A stretch of DNA of 64,000 nt. Origin: Curtobacterium sp. ISL-83 (GTDB taxonomy: Bacteria > Actinomycetota > Actinomycetes > Actinomycetales > Microbacteriaceae). The notes beneath the pieces were generated by a model, which ran no database searches, was not told where the DNA came from, and worked only from the letters and a program-made list of their open reading frames with translations. Location: the NCBI RefSeq assembly GCF_018613895.1, contig NZ_JAGGPH010000011.1:1-64000 (forward strand), in the 5' to 3' direction. Below are positions 43,006 to 55,235 of the stretch, in pieces. Each line of letters starts with the position of its first letter. Within the stretch, counting starts at the first letter, position 1. The position numbers were made by a program, and so were the translations under genes.

Positions 43006-45969
43006 GTGGTCACCGCCCTGTATCGCCGTTACCGGCCCGAGAACTTCGCCGAGCTGATCGGGCAGTCGCAGGTCACCGATCCGCTGCGCACGGCGCTCCG
43101 GACGAACCGCGTGAACCACGCTTACCTCTTCAGCGGCCCGCGGGGCTGCGGCAAGACCACGTCGGCACGGATCCTCGCGCGGTGCCTGAACTGCGCCGAA
43201 GGGCCGACGGACACTCCGTGTGGCGTCTGCCCCAGCTGCCTCGAACTCGCGCGTGGCGGCAGCGGGTCGCTCGACGTCATCGAGATCGACGCCGCGAGCC
43301 ACAACGGTGTCGACGACGCCCGCGACCTCCGGGACCGTGCCGTGTTCGCGCCGGCCCGTGACCGCTACAAGATCTTCATCCTCGACGAAGCACACATGGT
43401 GACGCCCCAGGGCTTCAACGCCCTGCTCAAGCTGGTCGAGGAACCGCCCGAGCACGTCAAGTTCATCTTCGCGACGACCGAGCCGGAGAAGGTCATCGGG
43501 ACCATCCGGTCCCGGACGCACCACTACCCGTTCCGGCTCGTCCCGCCGGCGGTCATGCTCGAGTACGTCGAGCAGCTCTGCCAGCAGGAATCCGTGACGG
43601 TCGCCCCCGGCGTGCTGCCCCTGGTGGTCCGCGCGGGCGGTGGCTCCGTCCGCGACACGCTCTCGCTGCTCGACCAGCTCATCGCGGGGAGCGAAGACGG
43701 CTCCATCCGGTACGAGCGGGCGGTCGCGCTGCTCGGCTACACGGACGCAGCGTTGCTCGACGACGTGGTGGACGCCCTCGCCGTGGCTGACCCCGCGTCC
43801 GCGTTCGCGGCGATCGACCGTGTCGTGCAGACCGGTCAGGACCCCCGGCGCTTCGTCGAGGACCTGCTCGAACGACTCCGTGACCTCATCGTCGTCGCCG
43901 CGACCAACGAGAGCGCTGCCGCCGTACTCCGGGGGATCTCGCCCGAAGAACTCGACACGATGAGCCGCCAGGCCGGTGTGTTCGGCCCGGTCGGACTGTC
44001 GCGCGCCGCCGACATCGCCAACCGCGCCCTCACCGACATGACCGGTGCGACCTCACCGCGCCTCCACCTCGAACTCATGACGGCACGCATGCTCGTGCCT
44101 GAGGCCGACGACACCCAGCGGGGCGCGCTCGCGCGCGTCGAGCGACTCGAGCGACGGGTCGGCGTCGGTGACGCCGGTGGACACCAGGCCCCCGTCGCGG
44201 TCATGCCCCCGGCCGGGTCGCGCCCCGCTCCCGGTGGGAACGGCTCGCACGACGCGCGTCCAGTCGCGTCCGCGACCCAGCCGACGGAGGCGCGACAGCA
44301 GCGCGCCGAGCCGTCGCGGAACGCCGCGCCGTCGCCCGGTACTGCACAGTCGGTGGCCTCCGCGACGCCGGCGGATGCCGGCCAGTCGCAGGCCTCCGCG
44401 GGCGGGACTCCTGCCCGAACGGACGCTCCTGCCGGCGCCTCGACGGCTCCCGCAGGTGGCGACGAGGCGGCGGGCGCCGTTGCCGGGTCAGCCGACGCGG
44501 ACCCGAGCGCGGTCGTGCGGGATGCCGCGGCGTCCTGGGCCGCGGTGGCGCCGGAGACGGCTCCAGGTGACGTCGCTCCTCGGCAAGCGACGCCGGACGG
44601 CTCGGGGGTCCGGGACGCACCCCGACCGGTGACCGAGCCCGTGAGCCCCTCGTCGACCGGGCAGGGTACCTCCATCGGTGCGGAGCCGGCTGTCGAGGTC
44701 ATCGGTGCCGTGGGCTTCCAACAGATGCGGGACGCCTGGCCGCAGATCGTGGAGCACGTCCAGCACGCGAAGCGTTCTGCGTGGTCCGTCGTCGTGACCG
44801 CGCAGGTCACGGCGCTCCGCGACGACGTCCTGACGCTGACGTTCCCCAGCCAGCAGGACGTCGTGTCCTTCAAGGAGATGTCCGACCCGTCGACGAGCGT
44901 CAGCGAACTGCTGCGAGCGGCGATCGTCGACGTCCTCGGCCTCCGGGTGAAGTTCGTGGCGCGTGGACCGGCTGGCGGCGGACAGCAGCGACCGGCGCAG
45001 CCAGCCGCCGCGCAGCCAGCCACCGAGAGGTCGTCCGCCACCCAACAGGCCACCGCCCAGGCAGCTGCCACCCAGGCAGCCGCCTCGCAGGCGAGCAGCC
45101 CGCAGCCGAGCCCCGACCGGTCGACCTCGGGCGAGCAGACCGATGCGCTCACGGGACCCTCGGTGCAGACACGGCAGCAAACGCCGGGACGCGCGCAGGA
45201 AGGGGCACCGGCACCGACCGCAGTCTCCACCCCGGCTCCGGCTCCGGCACCGTCGGCACCCGCGGAAGCGGCTGCGGCCACGACGTCCTCCTCGGCTGAG
45301 GCGCCGGCGCGGACCACATCGCCGACCGCCGCCCCCACCGGCAGTCCGGTGACCGAGTGGGCAGTCGCGACCATCCCCGCCTCGGACCCGGCAGCGGATG
45401 CGGTCCCCGAAGACGTCGAGCCCGCCTGGGCCGCGCCCTTCGGCAGCGCTCCGGCCGGGGCCGCCACGGCACCTGCGGAACGCACCGGTGACCGCCAGCA
45501 GCCGGCGGCGACCGCGGCGGTCGGCCGTCCGTCCGAACCGGCCACCGGCACACCGGCAGCAGCCCCGTCGGCCGCGGTCGCGCCTCCCGTCCCGGCCGGC
45601 GCGACCCCGGACGTCCCGGTCGACGACTACCCGCTCGACGACGACCCGTACGACGATGCTGCGCCCTTCCCCGATCCCGGCCACGGTCGTGGATCCCGGC
45701 CGCCTGCCGGCGGAGCGGGCGCTCGTCCCTCGACGACCGCCCGCCCCACGACCGCCCGTCCCACGACCGCTCCGGCCGCCGGTGCCGGTCCCGTCGGCGC
45801 TGGTCCCACCGGTGCCGCCGCTCCGACCCGGTCCACCCCGTCGCCGAGCACCCCGGGTCCCCAGGTCCACCGCGCCGCGGTCGCGGGCCGCTACGGCGAG
45901 GCCGTGGTCCGTGAGATCCTCGGCGCGCAGTTCATCGAAGAGACGTCCCTGCACGAGGAAGGCGCCTGA
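43006..45969 (+). CDS. dnaX: DNA polymerase III subunit gamma/tau
   Basis: Clamp-loader ATPase of the replicative polymerase. AAA+ domain (residues ~1-230): Walker [10 protein letters not shown], four zinc cysteines in CLNC...CGVCPSC, Walker B IFILDEAH, sensor 1 FATTEP; domain III follows to ~370. Residues ~395-560 and ~660-960 are Ala/Pro/Thr/Gln-rich low complexity flanking a conserved island (~565-655: [17 protein letters not shown]), the tau domain. At 987 residues it is much longer than E. coli tau (643). GTG 43006 begins at the conserved YRRYRPENF; no slippery frameshift signal for gamma was seen. recR overlaps its stop. Confidence 0.95.
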   Translation: MVTALYRRYRPENFAELIGQSQVTDPLRTALRTNRVNHAYLFSGPRGCGKTTSARILARCLNCAEGPTDTPCGVCPSCLELARGGSGSLDVIEIDAASHNGVDDARDLRDRAVFAPARDRYKIFILDEAHMVTPQGFNALLKLVEEPPEHVKFIFATTEPEKVIGTIRSRTHHYPFRLVPPAVMLEYVEQLCQQESVTVAPGVLPLVVRAGGGSVRDTLSLLDQLIAGSEDGSIRYERAVALLGYTDAALLDDVVDALAVADPASAFAAIDRVVQTGQDPRRFVEDLLERLRDLIVVAATNESAAAVLRGISPEELDTMSRQAGVFGPVGLSRAADIANRALTDMTGATSPRLHLELMTARMLVPEADDTQRGALARVERLERRVGVGDAGGHQAPVAVMPPAGSRPAPGGNGSHDARPVASATQPTEARQQRAEPSRNAAPSPGTAQSVASATPADAGQSQASAGGTPARTDAPAGASTAPAGGDEAAGAVAGSADADPSAVVRDAAASWAAVAPETAPGDVAPRQATPDGSGVRDAPRPVTEPVSPSSTGQGTSIGAEPAVEVIGAVGFQQMRDAWPQIVEHVQHAKRSAWSVVVTAQVTALRDDVLTLTFPSQQDVVSFKEMSDPSTSVSELLRAAIVDVLGLRVKFVARGPAGGGQQRPAQPAAAQPATERSSATQQATAQAAATQAAASQASSPQPSPDRSTSGEQTDALTGPSVQTRQQTPGRAQEGAPAPTAVSTPAPAPAPSAPAEAAAATTSSSAEAPARTTSPTAAPTGSPVTEWAVATIPASDPAADAVPEDVEPAWAAPFGSAPAGAATAPAERTGDRQQPAATAAVGRPSEPATGTPAAAPSAAVAPPVPAGATPDVPVDDYPLDDDPYDDAAPFPDPGHGRGSRPPAGGAGARPSTTARPTTARPTTAPAAGAGPVGAGPTGAAAPTRSTPSPSTPGPQVHRAAVAGRYGEAVVREILGAQFIEETSLHEEGA

Positions 45970-46568
45970 TGTACGACGGCATCGTCCAGGACCTCATCGA
46001 CGAGTTCGGCCGTCTGCCGGGCATCGGCCCGAAGTCGGCACAGCGCATCGCGTTCCACATCCTGCAGACCGAGTCGTTCGACCCGACCCGGTTGTCCGAA
46101 CTCCTCGCGGACGTCAAGGAGCGCGTGCGGTTCTGCGAGGTCTGCGGCAACGTGACCGAGTCGGTCCGGTGCGGCATCTGCCGTGACCCGCGCCGCTCGC
46201 CCGCGACGATCTGCGTGGTGGAGGAAGCGAAGGACGTGGCGGCCATCGAACGCACGCGGGAGTTCCGCGGGCTGTACCACGTGCTCGGCGGTGCGATCAG
46301 CCCGATCGACGGCATCGGTCCGGACGACCTCCGCATCCAGCAGCTCCTGACCCGGCTCGCGGACGGCACCGTGGAAGAGGTGATCATCGCCACGGACCCG
46401 AACCTCGAGGGCGAGGCGACGGCGACGTACCTCAGCCGACTCCTCGTCCCGATGGGGATCCGGACGACCAGGCTCGCCTCGGGGCTGCCGGTCGGTGGCG
46501 ACCTCGAGTACGCGGACGAGGTCACGCTCGGTCGTGCCTTCGAGGGCCGGCGAGTGGTCGGCGGCTGA
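45969..46568 (+). CDS. recR: Recombination mediator RecR
   Basis: 199-residue RecR, which forms a ring clamp with RecO/RecF to load RecA at gaps. Present: helix-hairpin-helix ([16 protein letters not shown]), zinc finger with [16 protein letters not shown], Toprim domain ([22 protein letters not shown]) and the C-terminal Walker-B-like tail. Start ATG 45969 overlaps the dnaX stop (TGATG), implying translational coupling. Confidence 0.97.
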   Translation: MYDGIVQDLIDEFGRLPGIGPKSAQRIAFHILQTESFDPTRLSELLADVKERVRFCEVCGNVTESVRCGICRDPRRSPATICVVEEAKDVAAIERTREFRGLYHVLGGAISPIDGIGPDDLRIQQLLTRLADGTVEEVIIATDPNLEGEATATYLSRLLVPMGIRTTRLASGLPVGGDLEYADEVTLGRAFEGRRVVGG

Positions 46569-46753
46569 CAGCACGTCGAGTCCGGTCCGCCGTCCGCACA
46601 GCGTCCCGCCCGACCTTGGCGGCCGGTGCGAGCGGTGCTATCGCGCACGATCGTTGCGTGCACGGGCGCCCGACGCAACATCTCCGAAACACCGTCTAGC
46701 ATTGTTCGAACCGCGTCACCGTCGCGGATCCGTCGTCCCGGGAGTACCAGCCA

Positions 46754-49088
<2,335 letters not shown>

Positions 49089-49137
49089 CGGAGCGCACCA
49101 GGCAGCGACCAGGGACGGCCGGGAGGAGGATCGTCTG

Positions 49138-50625
49138 GTGGCAACGAAGCAGGTGGAACCGATCGATGTCGTCCTCGTCGGCGGGGGGATCATGAGCGCG
49201 ACGCTCGGCGCGATCATCCACCGACTCGAACCCTCGTGGCGCATCCGTGTGTACGAGCGTCTCGGGACCGTCGCGCAGGAATCCTCGAACCCGTGGAACA
49301 ACGCCGGGACGGGCCACTCCGCGCTGTGCGAGCTCAACTACACGCCCGAGCTCCCCGACGGCCGCGTCGAGATCGCGAAGGCCGTCACCGTCAACGAACA
49401 GTTCCAGGTGTCCCGCCAGTTCTGGGCGCACCTGGTCGAGATCGGCACGCTCCCGGAGCCGTCGAACTTCATCAACCCGACGCCGCACATCTCCTTCGTC
49501 TGGGGTGCCGAGAACGTCGCGTACATGCGCGCCCGGTACGAAGCGATGAAGGACCACCCGCTGTTCGCCGGACTCGAGTACTCCGACGACGCCGAGCAGA
49601 TCCGCAAGTGGGCGCCCGCCCTCATCCCCGGTCGCAAGAAGGACCAGCCGATCGCGGCGACGTACTCGGCCGCCGGTTCCGACGTCGACTTCGGGTCACT
49701 CACGCGCCAGCTCTTCGACCAGCTCGAGCTCGACGGGGTCGAGTTCGAGCCCTCGCACCAGGTGCGCAACCTCACCCGTTCGAAGGTCTCCGACGGGTGG
49801 GTGCTCGACGTCCGCAACGAGATCGGGCGGTCGACGGAGCGCATCGCCGCACGGTTCGTGTTCGTCGGGGCCGGCGGTGGGGCACTGCACCTGCTGCAGA
49901 AGTCCGGCATCCCGGAGATCCGCGGGTACGGCGGCTTCCCGGTGTCGGGCGAGTTCCTGCGCACCGACGATCCGGAGGTCGTGCAGAAGCACGCGGCGAA
50001 GGTCTACGGCAAGGCGAGCGTCGGGGCGCCGCCGATGTCGGTCCCGCACCTCGACACCCGCATCGTCGACGGCAGTTCGTCGCTGATGTTCGGCCCGTAC
50101 GCGGGGTTCAGCCCGAAGTTCCTGAAGCAGGGTTCGGTGCTCGACCTGTTCCGGTCCATCCGCCCGCACAACCTGCGGCCGATGCTCAGCGTCGCGTTCT
50201 CGAACTTCGACCTGGTCCGGTACCTGGTCGGGCAGCTCCTCGCCTCGAAGCAGACCAAGTTCGAAGCCCTCCGCGACTTCATGCCCGCAGCCCAGCCGGA
50301 GAACTGGCACCGCATCACCGCGGGTCAGCGCGTGCAGGTGATCAAGCCGGACAAGGCCAAGGGCGGCGTCCTGCAGTTCGGGACCGAGGTCATCACCTCG
50401 GCCGACGGGTCGATCTCGGGTCTCCTCGGGGCGAGCCCGGGGGCGTCGACGGCGGTCCCGATCATGTTCGGCTTGCTGCGCCGGTGCTTCCCGGACCGCT
50501 GGGACCGCTGGGAACCCGTCGTCCGCGAGATGGTGCCGACCTACGGGCAGGACCTCGGCGACGACCCGGAGCTCGCGGACCAGACGCTCGTGCGCACCGC
50601 GAAGGTCCTCGGCCTGCACCACTGA
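49138..50625 (+). CDS. mqo: Malate:quinone oxidoreductase
   Basis: 495-residue FAD membrane-peripheral enzyme that oxidises malate to oxaloacetate and passes electrons to quinone. FAD motif VVLVGGGIMSATLG at the N-terminus; family segments NPWNNAGTGHSALCELNYTP, FVFVGAGGGALHLLQKSGI and LLGASPGASTAVPIM near the end. Length is usual for the family. GTG 49138 follows GGGAGGAGG. It is 49 bases after asd and may share the transcript, supplying oxaloacetate for aspartate. Confidence 0.96.
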   Translation: MATKQVEPIDVVLVGGGIMSATLGAIIHRLEPSWRIRVYERLGTVAQESSNPWNNAGTGHSALCELNYTPELPDGRVEIAKAVTVNEQFQVSRQFWAHLVEIGTLPEPSNFINPTPHISFVWGAENVAYMRARYEAMKDHPLFAGLEYSDDAEQIRKWAPALIPGRKKDQPIAATYSAAGSDVDFGSLTRQLFDQLELDGVEFEPSHQVRNLTRSKVSDGWVLDVRNEIGRSTERIAARFVFVGAGGGALHLLQKSGIPEIRGYGGFPVSGEFLRTDDPEVVQKHAAKVYGKASVGAPPMSVPHLDTRIVDGSSSLMFGPYAGFSPKFLKQGSVLDLFRSIRPHNLRPMLSVAFSNFDLVRYLVGQLLASKQTKFEALRDFMPAAQPENWHRITAGQRVQVIKPDKAKGGVLQFGTEVITSADGSISGLLGASPGASTAVPIMFGLLRRCFPDRWDRWEPVVREMVPTYGQDLGDDPELADQTLVRTAKVLGLHH

Positions 50626-50658
50626 CCGACCCGCCGAGCGCCGTCGGCTTGCACGGTG

Positions 50659-50676
50659 TTCGAACGTGTGTTCGAA
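50659..50676. promoter_or_regulatory. LexA (SOS) box
   Basis: Perfect palindrome TTCGAACGTGTGTTCGAA, which contains the actinobacterial consensus TCGAAC-N4-GTTCGA, ending 8 bases before the radical SAM start codon. Confidence 0.85.
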
Positions 50677-50683
50677 TGAACGC

Positions 50684-51793
50684 ATGCGATGGAGTGGACA
50701 GGCGATCGATGCCGAGCGGGATGACGCCCTGCCCGGGCTCGAGTCGAACAGTGGCCTCGTCCGGAGTGTGACGACGCCGGAGTTCGCGGGGGTGACCTTC
50801 CACGAGGTCCTCGCGAAGAGCGCCCTGAACCGGGTGCCCTCCGCGGACGGCAGCGGTGATGCCTACGGGTGGACGATCAACCCGTACCGCGGGTGCAGCC
50901 ACGCGTGCGTGTACTGCTTCGCGCGCCCGACCCACACCTACCTGGAGTTCGACGGGGGAGCGGACTTCGACCAGCAGATCGTCGTGAAGACCAACGTCGC
51001 CGAGGTCCTCGCCCGCGAACTCGCCAAGCCCTCGTGGGACCGGCACCCGGTCGCACTCGGCACGAACACCGATCCGTACCAGCGTGCCGAGGGGCGCTAC
51101 CGGTTGATGCCCGGCGTGATCGAGGCGCTGGCGGCGTCGGGCACACCGTTCAGCATCCTGACGAAGGGCACCCTGCTGCGGCGCGACCTGCCGCTGCTGG
51201 CCACGGCGGCGGAGCGGGTGCGCGTCGACCTCGCGATGTCGATCGCGGTGTACGACGACGACCTGCAGCAGACCGTCGAGCCCGGGACGCCGACGACGTC
51301 CGCTCGCCTCGCGACCGTGCGGGCGGTCCGCGACGCCGGGCTCGACTGCTCGGTGTTCCTCATGCCGGTGCTGCCGTACATCACCGACACCCGGGCGCAC
51401 CTCGACGACGCCGTCGGCCGGGCGGCGGCGGCCGGCGCGACGAGTGTCACGTACTCGGCACTCCATCTGCGCCCCGGGGTGAAGCCGTGGTGGTTCGAAT
51501 GGCTCGGCCGCACGCACCCGGACCTCGTGGCGCGGTACCGCTCGATGTACCTCGACAACACCTACGCCCCGAAGGACTACCGGCGGTGGCTCGCCGAGCG
51601 CATCCGTCCGATCCTGCGGTCCCACGGGGTCGGCCTCGGCCGGGTCGACCCCGCCACCGGTTCGATGGGGTTCTCGGACGGTCCGTCGCCCTTCGTCGAG
51701 CAGTCCGTACCGGCGACCTCGCCCCTGAAGCGAGCGGATCCGGGGTTCGACCGGCGGCTGCTCCGGCCGACCGGGACGGCGACGCTGTTCTGA
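50684..51793 (+). CDS. Rv2578c-family radical SAM protein, SOS-regulated
   Basis: 369-residue radical SAM enzyme with the [4Fe-4S] motif RGCSHACVYC (CxxxCxxC) in a SPL/Rv2578c-like fold, followed by a radical SAM TIM barrel and a C-terminal extension. In M. tuberculosis the homolog is in the LexA regulon, and here a perfect LexA box sits at the promoter; that favours start ATG 50684 over GTG 50666, which would lie inside the box. The reaction is unknown; relation to spore photoproduct lyase-type proteins suggests DNA or nucleotide damage, unproven. Confidence 0.9.
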   Translation: MRWSGQAIDAERDDALPGLESNSGLVRSVTTPEFAGVTFHEVLAKSALNRVPSADGSGDAYGWTINPYRGCSHACVYCFARPTHTYLEFDGGADFDQQIVVKTNVAEVLARELAKPSWDRHPVALGTNTDPYQRAEGRYRLMPGVIEALAASGTPFSILTKGTLLRRDLPLLATAAERVRVDLAMSIAVYDDDLQQTVEPGTPTTSARLATVRAVRDAGLDCSVFLMPVLPYITDTRAHLDDAVGRAAAAGATSVTYSALHLRPGVKPWWFEWLGRTHPDLVARYRSMYLDNTYAPKDYRRWLAERIRPILRSHGVGLGRVDPATGSMGFSDGPSPFVEQSVPATSPLKRADPGFDRRLLRPTGTATLF

Positions 51794-51965
51794 CGGTCCG
51801 GCCCGGCCGGGTACGGTCGACCGCGTTCGGGGGACAGTCACGATCAGATGCTGCCGGTATCATCGAGCACGTCGCCGAAGGCATCTCGTTTCGGGGTACA
51901 CGATCGCTCCTCGTCCGGCGCGGTGGTGGTCGGCGGCACCGTCTCCCCGGAAGGACCATCGACCC

Positions 51966-53336
51966 GTGCTCGGCATCCCCACGCATCTCGCCCCGCGCGT
52001 GAATGCATGGTCGACCGTGCGGGCGTTCCACGCGGCGGCGATCGGGTCCCTGATCGCGGCCGGCCTGGCACTGGTCTGCTACCGGTTCGCGGACCCGCAC
52101 GTCGCGGTGATCGGTGCTGTGCTCGCGCTGGTGCCGATGCTCGCGATGATCGGTGTGCACGTGCAGTTCGGGACCTGGCGGTCGGCCGTGGCGTTCCTGC
52201 TCATCGGCGGCGTCTGCGCATGGTGGTTCGGTCGGGTCGTGCAGTCGCAGGTCCCGGTGCCCTGGGTGTCGTCGTACCTGTTGTCCCTGGTGGTGATCCC
52301 GCTCATCCTCGTCGGCGGCGCCGGTGCCGTCCCGCGGCGCGTCGTGGCGTGGTCGTTCGCAGGGTTCGTGGTCGGCCGGGTCGCGACGACGCTGGCGGTC
52401 GTGCAGGCCGGTGGGCAGGCGCACCCCCTCGTGCTGGCGTGGGTGACGCTCGCCTTCGTGGTCGCCCTCGTCCTGATCACCAGCCGCAACACCCCGCGGT
52501 CCCAGCGCGTGCAGCCGGAGCTCCTCCGCTCGGCGCGCGAGGAGCACGTCTCGGCCTACCGCGCCGGCGTCGAGGCCGAGGCCTCCGCGATCCTGCACGA
52601 CACCGTGCTGAACCACCTCAGTGCGATCGCGCTCGCACCCGCGGGCCCCATCGACGCCCACCTGGCGCGGACGATCGAGTCGGACGTCGCCATGCTCACC
52701 GGTCGCAAGTGGCTGGCGGCCGACGAACCACCGGTTCCCGAAGCAGCCGTCGCGGCGTTCGAGCGCGTGGTCGCGGACCACCGGGCCCTCGGGCTCGACG
52801 TCACGGTCACCGGGGAGCCGGCGTCGATCGCCCGGCTGGAACCCGCGTCGGTCGCCGCGCTCGTGCGAGCCGTCGGTGCGTGCCTGGCGAACGTCCAGAA
52901 GCACGCGGGGACGGACGCGGCCGAGGTCAGTGTCTTCCACGACCAGGCGGCGTGCACGGTGATGGTCGTCGACGACGGTCGCGGGTTCGACGAGCGGTCG
53001 ACGGGTGCGGACCGGATGGGCCTCCGGGGCTCGGTGCGGGAGCGCATCGCCCGGGTCGGCGGTGACGTCCAGGTGTGGTCGTCGCCGGGGTCCGGCACGA
53101 GCGTGATGATGACCGTGCCGTACGGCACCCCGTCCGTGCCCGACGGACTCGACGAACCCCGGGACGTCGACGATCTCGATGAACTCGGTGGCGTCGACGA
53201 ACTCGACGGGGCGGATGCCGCGCACCGACAGGCCGAACCGGTCGCGCCCGGCGCGGAGCAGTCGTACGGACACCTGGACGGTCCGGACTGTGCCGCTGCC
53301 CGGACCAGCGGCGACGAGCACGGGGCGGTCCGATGA
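51966..53336 (+). CDS. Membrane sensor histidine kinase
   Basis: 456-residue kinase with about six N-terminal helices (residues ~20-172) and short loops, so it probably senses a membrane or cell-surface signal. The dimerisation helix carries His211 in AILHDTVLNHL; the ATPase domain has N box Asn309 (CLANVQKHA), G1 box (VVDDGRGFD), G2 (GLRGSVRERI) and the last G motif (GSGTSVMMTVP), so it should be active. The last ~65 residues are an acidic Asp/Glu-rich tail. Its stop overlaps the next gene by 4 bases; regulator and thymidine kinase genes follow in one run. Confidence 0.88.
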   Translation: MLGIPTHLAPRVNAWSTVRAFHAAAIGSLIAAGLALVCYRFADPHVAVIGAVLALVPMLAMIGVHVQFGTWRSAVAFLLIGGVCAWWFGRVVQSQVPVPWVSSYLLSLVVIPLILVGGAGAVPRRVVAWSFAGFVVGRVATTLAVVQAGGQAHPLVLAWVTLAFVVALVLITSRNTPRSQRVQPELLRSAREEHVSAYRAGVEAEASAILHDTVLNHLSAIALAPAGPIDAHLARTIESDVAMLTGRKWLAADEPPVPEAAVAAFERVVADHRALGLDVTVTGEPASIARLEPASVAALVRAVGACLANVQKHAGTDAAEVSVFHDQAACTVMVVDDGRGFDERSTGADRMGLRGSVRERIARVGGDVQVWSSPGSGTSVMMTVPYGTPSVPDGLDEPRDVDDLDELGGVDELDGADAAHRQAEPVAPGAEQSYGHLDGPDCAAARTSGDEHGAVR

Positions 53337-54547
53337 CCCGCTCGACGACACCCGGTGCCCGGCGCACGGGTTCGGAGTCCCGCGCGCGACGCCGTGGCGG
53401 CGAGACCGCCCGAGCCGGGGGCAGCCGTACGGCGCAGCAGTACGACCCGCTCGGGGCGATGGGCTCGCGGCCGATGGCGATCGGGCTCGGTGCCGCCGGC
53501 GTGTTGTGGGCGATCGTGGCGTCGGTGTTCGACCGCGACGTCACCGGCAGCCCGACGCTCAGCGCCCTGACCGTCCTGCTCGTCGCCGCGTCCGGCGCCG
53601 TCGTGGTGACCGCGTCCAGCCCGTTCCGCGCACCGTTCCCACGGTGGGCCTTCGTCGCGCACGTGGTGCTCCTGGGCCTGGCATCCGTCACGAGCACCGC
53701 CGCACAGTGGGGCCCGGACAGCAGCGCGATGAACGACTTCATGGCGCTGCTGACCGCCACCGGCATCGTGATGGTCGCGCCCTACCGACCCTGGGGCGAC
53801 CTGGCGATCGGCGGGCTGGTGCTCGCGGTGGTCGATGCCGTCGCCGCAGGGGCGGTGAACGCGGTGTTCCCGCTCGAGGTGCCGGTCGTCGTGGCGGCGT
53901 TCCTCGCCGCCGCACCCACCCTGATCCTCACCGGTGCGTCGGTCGCCTTCGCGTGGACGTTCGCCGGCCTGGCCGAGCGCGTGCAGATCCGTGCGGGGTC
54001 CTACTCGGTGGCGCGAGCGGACCGCGACGGCATCGCGGAGAGCGTGCAGCGCGACCGCTCGACGATCCTGATCCGCGACGTCGCCCCGTTCTTCGCGGAG
54101 CTCCGCACCCGCGACGAGATCACCGACGCCGACCGGTCCCGGGCCAGCGCGATCGCGGACGGCATCCGTCGCGCGATGGTGGCGGACGCCGACCGCACGT
54201 GGTTCGAGTACGCGGTCGTCGCCGAGGGCGGATCAGCCGCCACCGTCGACGACCCGGACGGACTCATCGCGACCCTCGACGCCGACCAGCGCACCGTGGT
54301 CCGGACGTTCCTGCGGGCCGCGCTCCGCGCCTCCACGGTCGACCCCGCCGGGTTCCGGGTGCGGGTCCGCCGCGTGGAGGGTCGGCGGATCGGCATCGAC
54401 CTCGACGTCGCCGTGGCCGACTCGGACGTCGGCATCCACCGCACGTTCGACCCCTACTTCGCGGTCCTCCGCGTGACGTTCCCCGACCTCGACGTCTCCG
54501 TCCGCCCATCCGCTCTCGCACTAAGGTTCTCCTATGACCAGCACTGA
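53333..54547 (+). CDS. Membrane protein resembling a histidine kinase without phospho-accepting His or ATPase motifs
   Basis: 404-residue protein: a basic N-terminus (~1-45), about six helices (~48-212) as in the kinase upstream, then a cytoplasmic domain. The stretch STILIRDVAPFFAEL (residues 243-257) aligns with SAILHDTVLNHLSAI of the upstream kinase, with Arg248 where His211 stands. No N or G box is visible in the C-terminal ~110 residues. I read it as a pseudo-kinase partner made by duplication and decay of function; the alignment was by eye. Overlaps both neighbours (ATGA upstream, 14 bases downstream). Confidence 0.75.
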   Translation: MTRSTTPGARRTGSESRARRRGGETARAGGSRTAQQYDPLGAMGSRPMAIGLGAAGVLWAIVASVFDRDVTGSPTLSALTVLLVAASGAVVVTASSPFRAPFPRWAFVAHVVLLGLASVTSTAAQWGPDSSAMNDFMALLTATGIVMVAPYRPWGDLAIGGLVLAVVDAVAAGAVNAVFPLEVPVVVAAFLAAAPTLILTGASVAFAWTFAGLAERVQIRAGSYSVARADRDGIAESVQRDRSTILIRDVAPFFAELRTRDEITDADRSRASAIADGIRRAMVADADRTWFEYAVVAEGGSAATVDDPDGLIATLDADQRTVVRTFLRAALRASTVDPAGFRVRVRRVEGRRIGIDLDVAVADSDVGIHRTFDPYFAVLRVTFPDLDVSVRPSALALRFSYDQH

Positions 54548-55235
54548 CCCGAACAGGCTCACCGAGGGGTTCGGGGCCTTGCCGACTCCGGGGACCCGAC
54601 GTGTCCGGCTGGCCATCCTCGACGACCACGAGGTCCTGCTCGACTCGCTGTCCAGCTGGATCGCGGTGAACGCCTTCGACTTCGACCTGGCCCTCACCGC
54701 GCACACCTGGCTCGAGATGGTCCACAGCGACAACTTCCCGACGGACCTGGTGTTCCTGGACTTCCAGCTCAAGGAGCCCGTCTCGATCGAGGCCCGGGTG
54801 CGCACGTGTCGCGCGGCCGGCGCGAAGGTCATCGTGCTCTCGAGCGTCGACAGCCGTGAGTCCCGCGACCGCGCGCTCGCCGCCGGGGCCGCGGCGTTCC
54901 TGTCGAAGTCGCTGCCGATGCGCGAGGTCATGGACGTCGCCCGCGAGATCATGGGCGTCTCCCGCGAGACCCCGCCGCAGCGGGACTGGCGACCGCTGCC
55001 CACAGGAGCGAGCGCGCACCAGCGCCCGAAGCTCAGCCACGGTGAGGAAGAAGCGCTCCGGCTGTACGTCTCCGGGTACTCCACGAACGAGGTCGCCGCG
55101 CAGATGAACGTGCAGTACGAGACCGCGAAGACGTACCTGCGTCGTGTCCGCGAGAAGTACAGCAAGGTCGGCCGGCCGGCGTCGAAGAAGTCGGACCTGA
55201 TCCGCCGTGCGGCAGAGGACGGGTTCCTCGCGTAG
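54534..55235 (+). CDS. Response regulator, LuxR/NarL-like
   Basis: 233-residue regulator. Receiver: acidic pair Asp30-Asp31 in ILDDHEV, phospho-acceptor Asp76 in VFLDFQLKE, Lys125 in FLSKSL. The C-terminal helix-turn-helix (~168-225, SHGEEEALRLYVSGYSTNEVAAQMNVQYETAKTYL) has a basic tail GRPASKKSDLIRRA. Translation overlaps the pseudo-kinase gene (14 bases) and thymidine kinase (1 base). Its phosphate donor should be the kinase at 51966. Confidence 0.88.
   Translation: MTSTDPNRLTEGFGALPTPGTRRVRLAILDDHEVLLDSLSSWIAVNAFDFDLALTAHTWLEMVHSDNFPTDLVFLDFQLKEPVSIEARVRTCRAAGAKVIVLSSVDSRESRDRALAAGAAAFLSKSLPMREVMDVAREIMGVSRETPPQRDWRPLPTGASAHQRPKLSHGEEEALRLYVSGYSTNEVAAQMNVQYETAKTYLRRVREKYSKVGRPASKKSDLIRRAAEDGFLA

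Noticed and set aside
43006..45969. Programmed frameshift giving a short DnaX gamma form
   Set aside because: No A-rich slippery heptamer with a downstream hairpin was found near the domain III boundary; such signals are rare in high-GC genomes.
50626..50658. Terminator after mqo
   Set aside because: Only a 5-bp GCCGA/TCGGC stem without T-run; too weak to list.
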